Shown: positions 27,230 through 35,957 of the stretch, piece after piece
How positions within the stretch are numbered: the first letter of the stretch is position 1
Layout of the letters: every line of letters starts with the position of its first letter
Assembly: GCF_001070855.1 (NCBI RefSeq)
Contig: NZ_JVLH01000009.1
Span: 248,001 to 312,000 of the forward strand
Length of the DNA stretch: 64,000 nucleotides
From: Trueperella pyogenes
Lineage (GTDB): Bacteria; Actinomycetota; Actinomycetes; Actinomycetales; Actinomycetaceae
Direction of reading: 5' to 3'
The notes under the pieces: model-generated
Databases searched by the model: none
What the model was told of the DNA's origin: nothing
Seen by the model: the letters and a program-made list of their open reading frames with translations, nothing else
Made by a program: the position numbers and the translations under genes

Positions 27230-29674
27230 TCAGTGCGCGCGGCGCAACCTCATGGAGTTGAGGACAACACATACCGAAGACATGGCCATCGCAGCCGAAG
27301 CGAGCATCGGGTTGAGAAGCCCGAAAACCGCGAGCGGAATCACGATGACGTTGTAGAAGAAGGCCCAGAATAGGTTCTCTTTGATGACCTTGAGGGTCGC
27401 ACGCGAAATACGAATCGCAGCGGCAGCCATCGTCGGATCCGAGCTCACCAGCGTCATATCCGCAACAGCGATCGCACTATCCGCACCCGAACCCATGGCA
27501 ATACCCAAGCCTTGAGTCGAGGCCTGTGCCAGAGCAGCCGCGTCATTAACGCCGTCACCCACCATGGCTACCTGGTGGCCTTCTTCTTGAAGGCGCATCA
27601 CCGCATCGCGCTTATCTGCGGGAAGAACTCCTGCAATAACCGAGTCAATCCCGACCTGCGAAGCGACAAAACGTGCTGCAGATTCGTGATCACCAGTGAG
27701 CAAGGTCGGAGTGATACCCAAGGCCTTAAGCTGGGCAATCGCATCCTTCGATGACTCCTTCACCGTGTCACGCACAACGAATGCACCCAGAAGCACGCCA
27801 TCAAGGTGCTCGGGAAGTTCGCGCGTTTGAGGTGTGAGTGTCGCTGTGGATGCTTGAACAGAGGCAAGTCGACGCGAACGTACCTGCGGCTCATATCCCG
27901 CTGCCTTCACGACCTCTTCAAGCTGAGCATCGCTGTAATCGTGCTTGAGGGTAATTCGAGCGCTCTCAGTTGCCAGGTTGACCTGCGCATGAACACCATC
28001 GAGCTTGCCCAACTTGCGCTCAACTCTGCGAACGCAGGAAGCACAGGTCATGCCGCCCACGGCCATATCGACGATGATCCCACCATCCTCGTCCTCTTGC
28101 GTGGGCTCCGAAGCCTGCGTCGGGTCCGTATCACCGGCGGAGGAAGTTTCCTGCCAGCCCTCAACGCGCGCGCTGGCCACAACGGTCGCTCCCGTGGCCT
28201 CGGCCTCGGAGATCGCGGAAAGCGCGGACTGAGGAAGGGAAATACCAAGCTCACCCAGCCAGCTCACGCGGCCGGCCAGAAGGAGTGCGCCGTCTTCGGC
28301 AAGCGCGGAAACCCCAAGTCCGGGGTGGTTGCGCAGCTCGCGAACCGGGTGCGAGGGAAGCTCGCGCTCGTGGGCAGCTGCAGTGAGCGCGCGGGCAATC
28401 GGGTGCTCCGAGGCCGACTCCAGCGAGGCGGTCACGCTGAGTGCATCCTCGCCGGCCTGGGCATCGGGAGAATTCGCGCTTCCATCGGGAAGGATCACGG
28501 ACTCCAAAGACATGGCACCCTTCGTTAAGGTGCCGGTCTTATCAAGGAGGATCGTGTCGATGCTGCGCGTGCGCTCAAGGACCTCAGCGGAAGAAATGAG
28601 GATACCCATCTGCGCGGCCTTGCCCGAACCCACAAGGAGTGCGGTTGGCGTAGCCAGACCAAGAGCACAGGGGCAGGCAACAACCAGTACAGCGACGGCT
28701 GCGGTGATTGCGCTTTGAACGCCAGCTCCGGCAATGAGCCATCCCGTCAAAGTCAGTAGGGAAAGCACAATGATCGTTGGAACGAAGACCGAAGAAATAC
28801 GGTCCGCAAGACGTTGGACCGGGGCCTTTGTTGCCTGGGCCTCGGTAATCATCTGGCCGATGTGAGCCAGCTGAGTTTCGGATCCAACGGCGGTTGCGCG
28901 GACGATCAATGCTCCCGAGGTGTTGAGGGTCCCTCCGGTGACCGTGCTACCAGGGGATACTTCGCGGGGAAGAGATTCACCCGTCATGAGCGAGGTATCC
29001 AAAGCGCTGGAGCCCTCTTCAACGATGCCATCGGTTGCAACCTTGTCTCCGGGGCGAACCTGGAAGAGGTCTCCGACGCGAAGTTCAGCTGCGGGGATGG
29101 TGCGGAACTGGCGATCCGCGCCACTTCCTTCAACGAGGATTGCGTCCTTCGCACCGAGCTCAAGAAGAGAACGCAAGGCATCACCGGAGTGGTAGCGCGT
29201 CCGTGCCTCCATCAGTCGGCCGGCTAGAAGGAAAGTAACGATTGCGCAGGCACCCTCGAAGTAGATTTCTGCGTGCGTTGCGTGGCTGCTCGCGGGGATG
29301 AGCGACATATGCATCCGCATGCCGATCATGCCTGCGCCGCCAAAGAGCAGGGCATACCACGACCACAGGCTCGAGGCGATGACGCCGAGGGAGACCAGGG
29401 TATCCATGGTCGAAGATCCATGGCGTCCCGCCTGGAGGGCAGCGCGATGGAAGGGGGCGGCACCCCAGATCACGACGGGTAGCGAGGCGAAAGCGGCGAC
29501 CCACTGCCAGCCGGGGAACTGAAGTGGAGGAACCATGGACAGGCCCAGAACGATGATGGTGAAAGGGAGGGTCACAAGGAAGCGGTTGCGTAGATCCGCA
29601 GCGCGGCGCAGCAGGCCGTCTCCTAAATGTTCGCTCTCAGTATCAGTTGATGTGCGGTGAGTTTTGGTAGTCAT
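27230..29674 (-). CDS. copA: Copper-exporting P1B-type ATPase with an internal HMA domain
   Basis: 814 aa. Core motifs: actuator TGES (231-234), metal-site CPC (334-336), phosphorylation DKTGT (378-382), N-domain HP (424-425), TGDH (660-663), GDGVND (706-711), and copper-type 'FFYNV' and 'MAMSSV' in the last membrane helices. It exports Cu(I) from the cytoplasm using ATP. Unusually, there is no N-terminal metal-binding domain. A complete HMA domain (534-596, 'GGMTCASCVRRVERKLG', Cys544 and Cys547) is inserted between N-domain strands 'ATVVASARVEGW' and 'GVLLGAFVVRDTVK', flanked by Asp/Glu/Thr-rich linkers. Last gene of csoR-copZ-copA. Confidence 0.93.
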   Translation of the reverse strand: MTTKTHRTSTDTESEHLGDGLLRRAADLRNRFLVTLPFTIIVLGLSMVPPLQFPGWQWVAAFASLPVVIWGAAPFHRAALQAGRHGSSTMDTLVSLGVIASSLWSWYALLFGGAGMIGMRMHMSLIPASSHATHAEIYFEGACAIVTFLLAGRLMEARTRYHSGDALRSLLELGAKDAILVEGSGADRQFRTIPAAELRVGDLFQVRPGDKVATDGIVEEGSSALDTSLMTGESLPREVSPGSTVTGGTLNTSGALIVRATAVGSETQLAHIGQMITEAQATKAPVQRLADRISSVFVPTIIVLSLLTLTGWLIAGAGVQSAITAAVAVLVVACPCALGLATPTALLVGSGKAAQMGILISSAEVLERTRSIDTILLDKTGTLTKGAMSLESVILPDGSANSPDAQAGEDALSVTASLESASEHPIARALTAAAHERELPSHPVRELRNHPGLGVSALAEDGALLLAGRVSWLGELGISLPQSALSAISEAEATGATVVASARVEGWQETSSAGDTDPTQASEPTQEDEDGGIIVDMAVGGMTCASCVRRVERKLGKLDGVHAQVNLATESARITLKHDYSDAQLEEVVKAAGYEPQVRSRRLASVQASTATLTPQTRELPEHLDGVLLGAFVVRDTVKESSKDAIAQLKALGITPTLLTGDHESAARFVASQVGIDSVIAGVLPADKRDAVMRLQEEGHQVAMVGDGVNDAAALAQASTQGLGIAMGSGADSAIAVADMTLVSSDPTMAAAAIRISRATLKVIKENLFWAFFYNVIVIPLAVFGLLNPMLASAAMAMSSVCVVLNSMRLRRAH

Positions 29675-29745
29675 TCTGAGCGATTCTGTCGTGTCTGGTT
29701 CATGGGATATCCGGGGGCACCTGATGGCGCCCCCGGATGAGGAGA

Positions 29746-29991
29746 TCAGAAATCGCGAGCGATTCCGACCAGTTCGAAGCCGGCCTCGGAAACAGCGTCA
29801 CGCAGAGCGTTGTCATCGAGTTCGGTGTTGGTGACAACGGTGGCCTTGGAGGTTGCGCCGGAGTTGAGGATGACCTCGACGTTCAGGACGCCGGGGACCT
29901 CGCTCAGTTCTTCGGTGACAGATGCGACGCAGTGTCCGCAGGTCATTCCGTTGATTGAGAGTTCGACGGTACGATCAATTTCCTGTGCCAT
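29746..29991 (-). CDS. copZ: Copper chaperone, HMA domain (CopZ-like)
   Basis: 81 aa. Single ferredoxin-like HMA domain with 'INGMTCGHCVASVTEELSEV', the Cu(I)-binding Cys pair. It shuttles copper to CopA and possibly to CsoR. The ATG is favoured because GAAAGG lies upstream; the longer frame is not needed. 50 nt after csoR and 71 nt before copA. Confidence 0.92.
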   Translation of the reverse strand: MAQEIDRTVELSINGMTCGHCVASVTEELSEVPGVLNVEVILNSGATSKATVVTNTELDDNALRDAVSEAGFELVGIARDF

Positions 29992-30041
29992 GATGGCGCC
30001 TTTCTTTGGTGGTGGAAAAGTGGAGAGACGTATGCGCACGC

Positions 30042-30326
30042 TTAGGACTTCACCAGTCGCGCGATTGCCTTTGTAGCTTCTTGGATCTTTTCGCGTCCTT
30101 CTTCTTCGCTGTGTTGAGCGGCGTGAAGAACGCAGTGATTCATGTGGTCTTCAAGGAGTCCCAATGCGACGGAGTCCAGTGCGGACTGCACTGCAGAAAT
30201 TTGAGTGAGGACATCAATGCAATAGGTGTCCTCTGCAACCATGCGTTGCAGCCCCCTTAGCTGGCCTTCAATTCTGCGAAGGCGCTTGAGGTACTGCTCG
30301 GTTTCTTCGGTATATCCGTGAGTCAT
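30042..30326 (-). CDS. csoR: Copper-sensing repressor CsoR
   Basis: 94 aa four-helix repressor. The Cu(I) ligands are at the classic positions Cys36 ('EDTYCIDVL'), His61 and Cys65 ('DHMNHCVLHAA'); the helix 'KRLRRIEGQLRGLQRMV' is the basic DNA-contact region. Copper binding releases DNA. GGGAGG 8 nt before the ATG. Heads the csoR-copZ-copA operon under its own palindromic operator. Confidence 0.95.
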   Translation of the reverse strand: MTHGYTEETEQYLKRLRRIEGQLRGLQRMVAEDTYCIDVLTQISAVQSALDSVALGLLEDHMNHCVLHAAQHSEEEGREKIQEATKAIARLVKS

Positions 30327-30349
30327 TGTGTTCCTCCCTACGCTTCAAA

Positions 30350-30370
30350 ATATACCCCCGGGGGGTATAT
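30350..30370. promoter_or_regulatory. CsoR operator
   Basis: Perfect palindrome ATATACCCCC-G-GGGGGTATAT, 24 bp upstream of csoR. It fits the TACCCC...GGGGTA pattern of CsoR sites. It sits between csoR and the divergent hydrolase gene, but nearer csoR. Confidence 0.85.
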
Positions 30371-30469
30371 GTGTCAATAGGAAATAAAGATGGGGAAACT
30401 CTCGTTGAATCAATCCGTACGCAGATGCACGTCAGGGGGCTTAGGCTTGCACCTAGGGAAGGAGAGGTA

Positions 30470-31867
30470 ATGAGACGACAACACCACCGCTCGTATTACG
30501 CACGGCGTCGTGTGCCGGGCTCTTTTACTTCCCTCTACCTGCGTGCGAAAGTTATCCCGCTTGCACCCAAACTGCTCTCCGCGCTCGCGGTTGCGGGGGC
30601 CTCGACACTGGGATTTCTTCCATCGGATATTCGCTCGCGTCTGCGGATGGAATCAGATCGTCTGGGCGAACAGGTATCAGAACAATCCCAATCGATCTTT
30701 TTCCGGGACCCCGGATTGGACACACTTTTCGTACGTGTTCTCTGTGGCATCGCAGGCAGTGCCGGGAAGATCGTTCACGCAGCAGCGGCACTGGACTCTG
30801 TTATTGGATTGGATCGCACAGGCAAACTTCAACGCTTGGCGCAGGTGACGCCTCGTGATGGCTTTGAAGCTCTGATGGCGGGGATGCTCATTGTCGGTAC
30901 TTCACTGGGGCAAATGACCGGTGGAACCGCACACGCAGATAAGTATTTTGATTCTGATCGTGGCCAGGATTTTATTGAGATTCCAGGGCGACCGCATTCC
31001 CAGGTCAAGCGTCTTTGGGCACCGCGCTCGCTCCAAGATTTGGCTGCGGATATCGATGACATGTATTGGGCTGGAACCTATGGGCAGTCCATCAAAATCA
31101 CGCGCGTAGGCCAGGGGAAGACACGTCGTTGGCTCGTGTCAATTCCCGGAACACAGCACTTTGATACTCCATCAACCCCCAACCCGGCAGACATGGAGGC
31201 CAATATTCGAGAGGCATTGGGAATGCCCTCGTCTATGCGCGCAGGCATTATTCTGGCACTTCACCAAGCGATGAATGAAGAAGGAGTCGACCCTGAAGGC
31301 TTTGCTACGGAGCCAGTGATGCTTGCCGGTCATTCTCAGGGCGGTCTGATCGCGGTGAATTTAGGAAGCCTATCTGCGCAGGAAATAGGAATTGATGTTC
31401 GTGCGATTCTTGCCATGGGAGCTCCCGCCAGGAGAACACGAATTCGTCCAGAAATTGTCATGGTCGATATTGCCCATGATCAGGATGTTGTTCCATCCAC
31501 TGATGGAACACCGGCTCGCGCCCCTGATCATCGGATCATGGTGGGACGAAAGCTCATTCAGCCACGACTGCGTGCCCTGTACTATGCGCATTCCTCATCG
31601 ACGTACACCGAAACGGTGGGACACCTTGAGCGTCGCAGTGCCATCACTCAGTGGGATCGAGTCGGGCAGGCGGTTCGCACGCTCCAAGCGATGCTCCCAC
31701 AGGGCGATGAGCCTACCCGCGTGCGCATCTATGACGTCTGGCAAGAGCTCGATGACCCAAATTCGGGGGTTTGGTCGCGGGTGAAAGGTATCCATTCTCG
31801 GCAACTCACCAGTAATGCACAAGAGACTGATGACAATCACGATGGGGTGACGCATGGACGCGAATAG
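30470..31867 (+). CDS. Lipase-like serine alpha/beta hydrolase (paralogue 1)
   Basis: 465 aa. A basic N-terminus (Arg/Tyr/His-rich) is followed by hydrophobic segments at about 33-50 and 133-150. The hydrolase part has 'VSIPGTQHFDTPSTPNPADM', nucleophile elbow 'AGHSQGGLIAV' (Ser289), a probable acid in 'HDQDVVPSTDG' and His374 in 'YYAHSSSTYTETV'. It shares these blocks and their order with the hydrolase at 34310, so the two are paralogues. Substrate unknown; a lipid or acyl ester is plausible. ATG with AAGGAG 6 nt upstream chosen over a longer frame reaching csoR. The stop overlaps the next gene. Confidence 0.8.
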   Translation: MRRQHHRSYYARRRVPGSFTSLYLRAKVIPLAPKLLSALAVAGASTLGFLPSDIRSRLRMESDRLGEQVSEQSQSIFFRDPGLDTLFVRVLCGIAGSAGKIVHAAAALDSVIGLDRTGKLQRLAQVTPRDGFEALMAGMLIVGTSLGQMTGGTAHADKYFDSDRGQDFIEIPGRPHSQVKRLWAPRSLQDLAADIDDMYWAGTYGQSIKITRVGQGKTRRWLVSIPGTQHFDTPSTPNPADMEANIREALGMPSSMRAGIILALHQAMNEEGVDPEGFATEPVMLAGHSQGGLIAVNLGSLSAQEIGIDVRAILAMGAPARRTRIRPEIVMVDIAHDQDVVPSTDGTPARAPDHRIMVGRKLIQPRLRALYYAHSSSTYTETVGHLERRSAITQWDRVGQAVRTLQAMLPQGDEPTRVRIYDVWQELDDPNSGVWSRVKGIHSRQLTSNAQETDDNHDGVTHGRE

Positions 31868-32459
31868 ATCACTCAAGCGGATCTTGGGGATGATGAATGG
31901 CTCTGCGCTCCAGCGCATCTCGGACGATATCCCACGGATTTCGAATCCCCTTGGCCTTGCAGCTATGGGAATCGCAACGCTCGGAGTGGGAGCTGCGCTT
32001 ACGCGTCTGCGGCCAAGCGATAGGGAAGGACGTTCTCAGCGCTTCGCCCGCATGATCGAGGCAAGGCTTCGCGCAACCCTAGAAAAGCAGGTTGCGCGGG
32101 GTGAATACGGCAATGTGAATTCCGCTCCATGGGATGTCGACCGCTGCGAGGTTCAGGTTAACGAAGGCTTTGGGAAACCAACCATGGTTTGCTTCACTGT
32201 AGTGATGACGGCTGGCACCGAAGAGCTAGCGGAAGACCTTCGTACGCGAGCTGCGCAGGGTTTACTTGCTGCAGCTGTAGAAGCAGCCTGGCGTAATCCC
32301 GAAATTGCACCGATTGTCATTGAAGGCAAGCTGCAAAGCGGTGATCAGGAAATCGCTGACATGCGCGCTTTGGGCTACTCTTCCCTGCAAGTACGCCCCG
32401 AAGAGCTCTTTGAACGCTTGGGGGCACCCGCATTTGATAGTGGCTGGAGGCCCGTCTAA
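31854..32459 (+). CDS. Uncharacterised single-span protein coupled to hydrolase 1
   Basis: 201 aa, not recognised. A membrane segment at about 32-52 ('LGLAAMGIATLGVGAALTRL') follows a short N-terminus. The remainder is soluble, mixed alpha/beta with 'VCFTVVMTAGTEELAEDLRT'. It overlaps hydrolase 1 by 14 nt, so it is translated from the same message and may anchor or chaperone that enzyme. Its stop lies only 7 nt from the convergent purB end, with no hairpin between them. Confidence 0.65.
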   Translation: MDANRSLKRILGMMNGSALQRISDDIPRISNPLGLAAMGIATLGVGAALTRLRPSDREGRSQRFARMIEARLRATLEKQVARGEYGNVNSAPWDVDRCEVQVNEGFGKPTMVCFTVVMTAGTEELAEDLRTRAAQGLLAAAVEAAWRNPEIAPIVIEGKLQSGDQEIADMRALGYSSLQVRPEELFERLGAPAFDSGWRPV

Positions 32460-32466
32460 ACCAGCA

Positions 32467-33933
32467 TTATTCTGCGCTGATCCAATCGACCATATCGGGT
32501 GCATAACCCGTGTAGGTCTCAGGAGTGAGCTCCATGAGTCGTTGCTTCTGGTCTTCGGGTAAATCCAAAGAAGATACAAACTCACGTAGACGCTGGATAT
32601 CAATATCGTGTCCGCGGGTCAGTTCCTTCATGCGCTCGTAGGGGTTCTCCATGCCGTCGCGCCCCTCAAGGGAGGCAAGACGCATGACCTGCTGGATGGC
32701 CTCGGAAAGAACTTCGGGATGCTGTGCCAATTCCTCAGCCATGACCCGTGAATTCAGTTCGATTCCCTCTAAACCGCGGGTCAAATTATCGATCGCAACA
32801 AGTGAGTGCCCCAAAGCCACCCCGATATTGCGCTGAGTTGAGGAATCCGTCAGATCGCGCTGAAGCCGTGATGTCACCAAAGTTTGGGCAAGGGTTTCCA
32901 ACAGCGCGCAGGAAATCTCGAAATTAGCCTCGGCATTCTCAAAACGAATGGGGTTGACCTTATGCGGCATCGTCGAAGAGCCGGTCGACCCTTGTGCACC
33001 AAGCTTTTGGTGGAAATAACCCAAAGAAATGTAGGTCCAGCAATCCGTCGAAAGATTATGAGCAATGCGTCCGAAGCGCGAAATATCGCTGTAGAGCTCA
33101 CTTTGCCAGTCATGAGACTCAATCTGAGTCGTCAGCGGGTTCCACGTCAGACCGAGGCGCTCCACAAAATCCTTCGTAAGAAGCGGCCAGGGAACCTGGG
33201 GTAGTGCAACGCGGTGAGCAGCCCAAGTTCCAGTGGCTCCGTTCATCTTGCCCAAGTATTCCGCGTCTTCAATTCGTGACAGCTGGCGAGAGAGGCGATA
33301 GGCGAAAACCGCCAATTCCTTACCCATAGTGACCGGAGTTGCCGGTTGACCGTGGGTGCGCGCGAGCATGGGAACATCCGCACCATTTTGAGCCAATTCA
33401 AGAAGTCGCGAATGCAGCGCCTGTGCACGAGGCAACCACACTTGGCGAACGGCAGCTTGAACATTGAGGGCATACGAGAGGTTATTGATGTCCTCCGAGG
33501 TTGCAAAAATATGGACCAGCGGACGAAGCGAGGGAAGTACAGTGTCAGGTCCGAGAACATCGCGAGCTGCCTCGAGGCGATGATCAATGTAGTACTCGAC
33601 TGCCTTCACATCGTGGCGAGTTTCAGCTTCGATCTGAGCGAGTTCGGCAACGGAATCCGCGTTGAAATTCTGAGGAAGTGCACGCAGATAATCCAATTCC
33701 GCATCAGAGATTTTGGGTGCATGAGCGATGATGCCCCGTCGCAGCAACTCAATCATCCACTCAATCTCGACAAAAATTCGGGTTCGATTGAGTGCAGCTT
33801 CTGAAAGGTACTGAGTCAGTTCTTGGGTTTGAGGGCGGTAGCGACCGTCCAGTGGAGAAAGCGCCTGGCCAGTTGCTGCTAGGTCTGCGTATCCCATTTC
33901 GGGCGAAAACATGGATCCTTGCTGCGAAGTCAT
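32467..33933 (-). CDS. purB: Adenylosuccinate lyase
   Basis: 488 aa. Starts with 'LSPLDGRYRPQTQELTQYLS', contains 'ARTHGQPATPVTMGKELAVF' and the fumarase/ASL signature 'GSSTMPHKVNPIRFENAEA'. It cleaves SAICAR and adenylosuccinate, releasing fumarate, in two steps of purine synthesis. It is an E. coli-type PurB. A single gene on the minus strand between the two hydrolase loci. The ATG lacks a good ribosome site. Confidence 0.95.
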   Translation of the reverse strand: MTSQQGSMFSPEMGYADLAATGQALSPLDGRYRPQTQELTQYLSEAALNRTRIFVEIEWMIELLRRGIIAHAPKISDAELDYLRALPQNFNADSVAELAQIEAETRHDVKAVEYYIDHRLEAARDVLGPDTVLPSLRPLVHIFATSEDINNLSYALNVQAAVRQVWLPRAQALHSRLLELAQNGADVPMLARTHGQPATPVTMGKELAVFAYRLSRQLSRIEDAEYLGKMNGATGTWAAHRVALPQVPWPLLTKDFVERLGLTWNPLTTQIESHDWQSELYSDISRFGRIAHNLSTDCWTYISLGYFHQKLGAQGSTGSSTMPHKVNPIRFENAEANFEISCALLETLAQTLVTSRLQRDLTDSSTQRNIGVALGHSLVAIDNLTRGLEGIELNSRVMAEELAQHPEVLSEAIQQVMRLASLEGRDGMENPYERMKELTRGHDIDIQRLREFVSSLDLPEDQKQRLMELTPETYTGYAPDMVDWISAE

Positions 33934-34069
33934 GTCTTAATCATCTCAGACCGAGGCCGTGCTGCCACGGGACCACGTTTTGAAACCTTGTATTCACGCA
34001 CAGTCGTGACGGGTTATCGGTGTTTTCCACAGAAATTGTGATGCGTCTGAATCGAGAAAAGAGTCTTCA

Positions 34070-34075
34070 TACTCT
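34070..34075 (+). promoter_or_regulatory. Leaderless-type -10 of the WXG100-like gene
   Basis: TACTCT, 7 nt before the ATG at 34083. Confidence 0.4.
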
Positions 34076-34082
34076 GACACGT

Positions 34083-34313
34083 ATGTGGATGTTCACGGTA
34101 TGTCAGTCGCTTCAGGTAATAGCAGACAATTGTGCGGATATCGCAGCGACGATGAATGAATTTTCTCTGTCGTCATGGACTGGGAACGGAAGTGAAGGTG
34201 CGCGCGCAGAAATTGATCAAATTGCGAAGGGATCGAATTCTTGGTCCGCACTGGCATCGCAGCTGAAAGAACTTGCGCAATTAGAAATGGCAAGTCTGGA
34301 GGGACAGTCATGA
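34083..34313 (+). CDS. WXG100-like small protein
   Basis: About 76 aa, all-helical, with the WxG turn in 'LSSWTGNGSEGARAEIDQI' between two helices, and no signal peptide. This is the ESAT-6/WXG100 layout of type VII secretion substrates and partners. The start is uncertain: ATG at 34041 and GTG at 34020 are in frame, none with a ribosome site, and 34083 was chosen for the TACTCT box. Coupled by ATGA to the large hydrolase, suggesting the pair form a heterodimer. No T7SS machinery is in this window. Confidence 0.6.
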   Translation: MWMFTVCQSLQVIADNCADIAATMNEFSLSSWTGNGSEGARAEIDQIAKGSNSWSALASQLKELAQLEMASLEGQS

Positions 34314-35941
34314 GCGATGAATCCGTGTCGTGGATGCTTGTCACTTCTTCACAGACGCGCATCGATACTGAAGCACTGGTGGATGATGTCCTCTCAATGA
34401 GGAAAATCAAAGATGCCTGTGATGAGCAGTTGAATATGCTCGCTGGGATGATCCAAGACTTGAGGATTCACAAGTGTGGAGAGCTGGCCGACCACTTTTA
34501 CTCGCTTGGCGCGCACCTCAGTGAGCGGATGGATAGTTGCGCGAAAAAGCTTGCCTATGTTGCGCGGATCCACTCTGGTGCCGAGGCCGATGTCCGAGCA
34601 TACCAGCGCACCTGCGCCCGCTTAGACAGCGGTTTGGGAGTAAATATCTGGGGCGGTGGCTTAGTACTCTCGCAAAAGATTGGACGTTTTGGAAAGTACC
34701 TGAATCCAAACCTTCCCTTTCTCATGGCACCTGTTGGATTGGTTCATGGAGGGGCGGTTGTTGCAGCCCACGGCTATTCCTTTGTCCATCAACCAAAAGA
34801 TGCAGAGCTGGGTATCCGGACCCAGTATGACGTTGGCGAAGTGGCCAGAATGCTCAGTGGTACGAATTCGCACAAGAATGCAGAAGTGACGCGCGATGCC
34901 GCAGCCCAAGCATCAACCTTCTATGCGGCGATGGGCTGGTTAATGTTTGGCCGACACAGGGGAGTGAAGGTCTCAGCCCAGACACTTCCAGCGACTGCCG
35001 GCGAGGGAGCTGCATCGCGTACCCGGGTATTGGAAGGTGTTGCTGATGGCGGAAAAGTACGCACATACTGTGGGCCTTTCGGTGTTGCCCTCTATGCGGC
35101 TCATAGCGTTATTGCCTACCCCAAACACACGCCGACGGTCCAACAGGCAAACTCGGGAATCGTGCAAGGTGGGAATGGCGAAGCTCCCCCTCATGTGAAC
35201 ACGCCACTTCAGGCCTCGGCAGCCCTTGAGAGGATTGGGGAATTGCGCTCAAGCGCGGATGAAGGCCAGATCGAAATCCTTCAGCATGTCACTACAGATG
35301 AACAGGGTCAGGAACGCCGTTCGTGGTCCGTCATGATCCGAGGAACACAGAAATGGGGACCCGGTGAGGATAATCCTCAGGATATGCTGACGAACCTTCA
35401 GGCGGTTGGCCAATCTGACTCGGATCAGCTTCGTGCGGTGAAAACGGCCATGGATATGGCGGGAATTCGCAGTGATGAACCCGTTGAGTTCATAGGGCAT
35501 TCACAAGGAGGAATCATCGCTGCTCAGCTGGCTTCCGAAAGCGATATTCGCGCACGCTACAGCGTGGCCTCGGTTCTAACAGCGGGATCTCCCGTCGCAG
35601 GTTTTCACCCAGATCCTGGTGTCCCCATGCTCAACATGGAAAATACACGCGATATCGTTCCCGCCCTTGATGGTGCGGCAAATACGAATCGGGAAAATGC
35701 GCTCACCTTGCATTTTGATAGCGAACACCTGGATGTGAAGCAGGGCAGTGACAATCCCATTGCAGCACACGACATCGGGACCTATACGCAGGCGATCCGT
35801 GAATGCGAGCAGGTGAATCCGCAACAGAACCCCAATATTGGGGAAGTAATGCGCTGGGAAGAACAAAGAAGAACTCGGCTAGGTATCACCGATACGACGC
35901 AAACGCGTTCCTATATCTTTGATACCCGCCGAGTGACGTGA
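34310..35941 (+). CDS. Lipase-like serine alpha/beta hydrolase (paralogue 2) with helical N-domain
   Basis: 543 aa. Residues 1-105 are helical and contain many Cys/His, resembling an LXG/WXG-type N-domain. A hydrophobic segment lies at 136-155. The hydrolase part has 'VMIRGTQKWGPGEDNPQDML', 'FIGHSQGGIIAAQLA' (Ser398), Asp448 in 'TRDIVPALDG' and His487 in 'AAHDIGTYTQAI', a complete triad. Motifs match hydrolase 1. GGAGGG 6 nt before the ATG and ATGA overlap with the WXG100-like gene. It resembles a secreted lipase of T7SS type in layout, which is an inference. Confidence 0.78.
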   Translation: MSDESVSWMLVTSSQTRIDTEALVDDVLSMRKIKDACDEQLNMLAGMIQDLRIHKCGELADHFYSLGAHLSERMDSCAKKLAYVARIHSGAEADVRAYQRTCARLDSGLGVNIWGGGLVLSQKIGRFGKYLNPNLPFLMAPVGLVHGGAVVAAHGYSFVHQPKDAELGIRTQYDVGEVARMLSGTNSHKNAEVTRDAAAQASTFYAAMGWLMFGRHRGVKVSAQTLPATAGEGAASRTRVLEGVADGGKVRTYCGPFGVALYAAHSVIAYPKHTPTVQQANSGIVQGGNGEAPPHVNTPLQASAALERIGELRSSADEGQIEILQHVTTDEQGQERRSWSVMIRGTQKWGPGEDNPQDMLTNLQAVGQSDSDQLRAVKTAMDMAGIRSDEPVEFIGHSQGGIIAAQLASESDIRARYSVASVLTAGSPVAGFHPDPGVPMLNMENTRDIVPALDGAANTNRENALTLHFDSEHLDVKQGSDNPIAAHDIGTYTQAIRECEQVNPQQNPNIGEVMRWEEQRRTRLGITDTTQTRSYIFDTRRVT

Positions 35942-35957
35942 TGTGTGCGAGGAAGGA

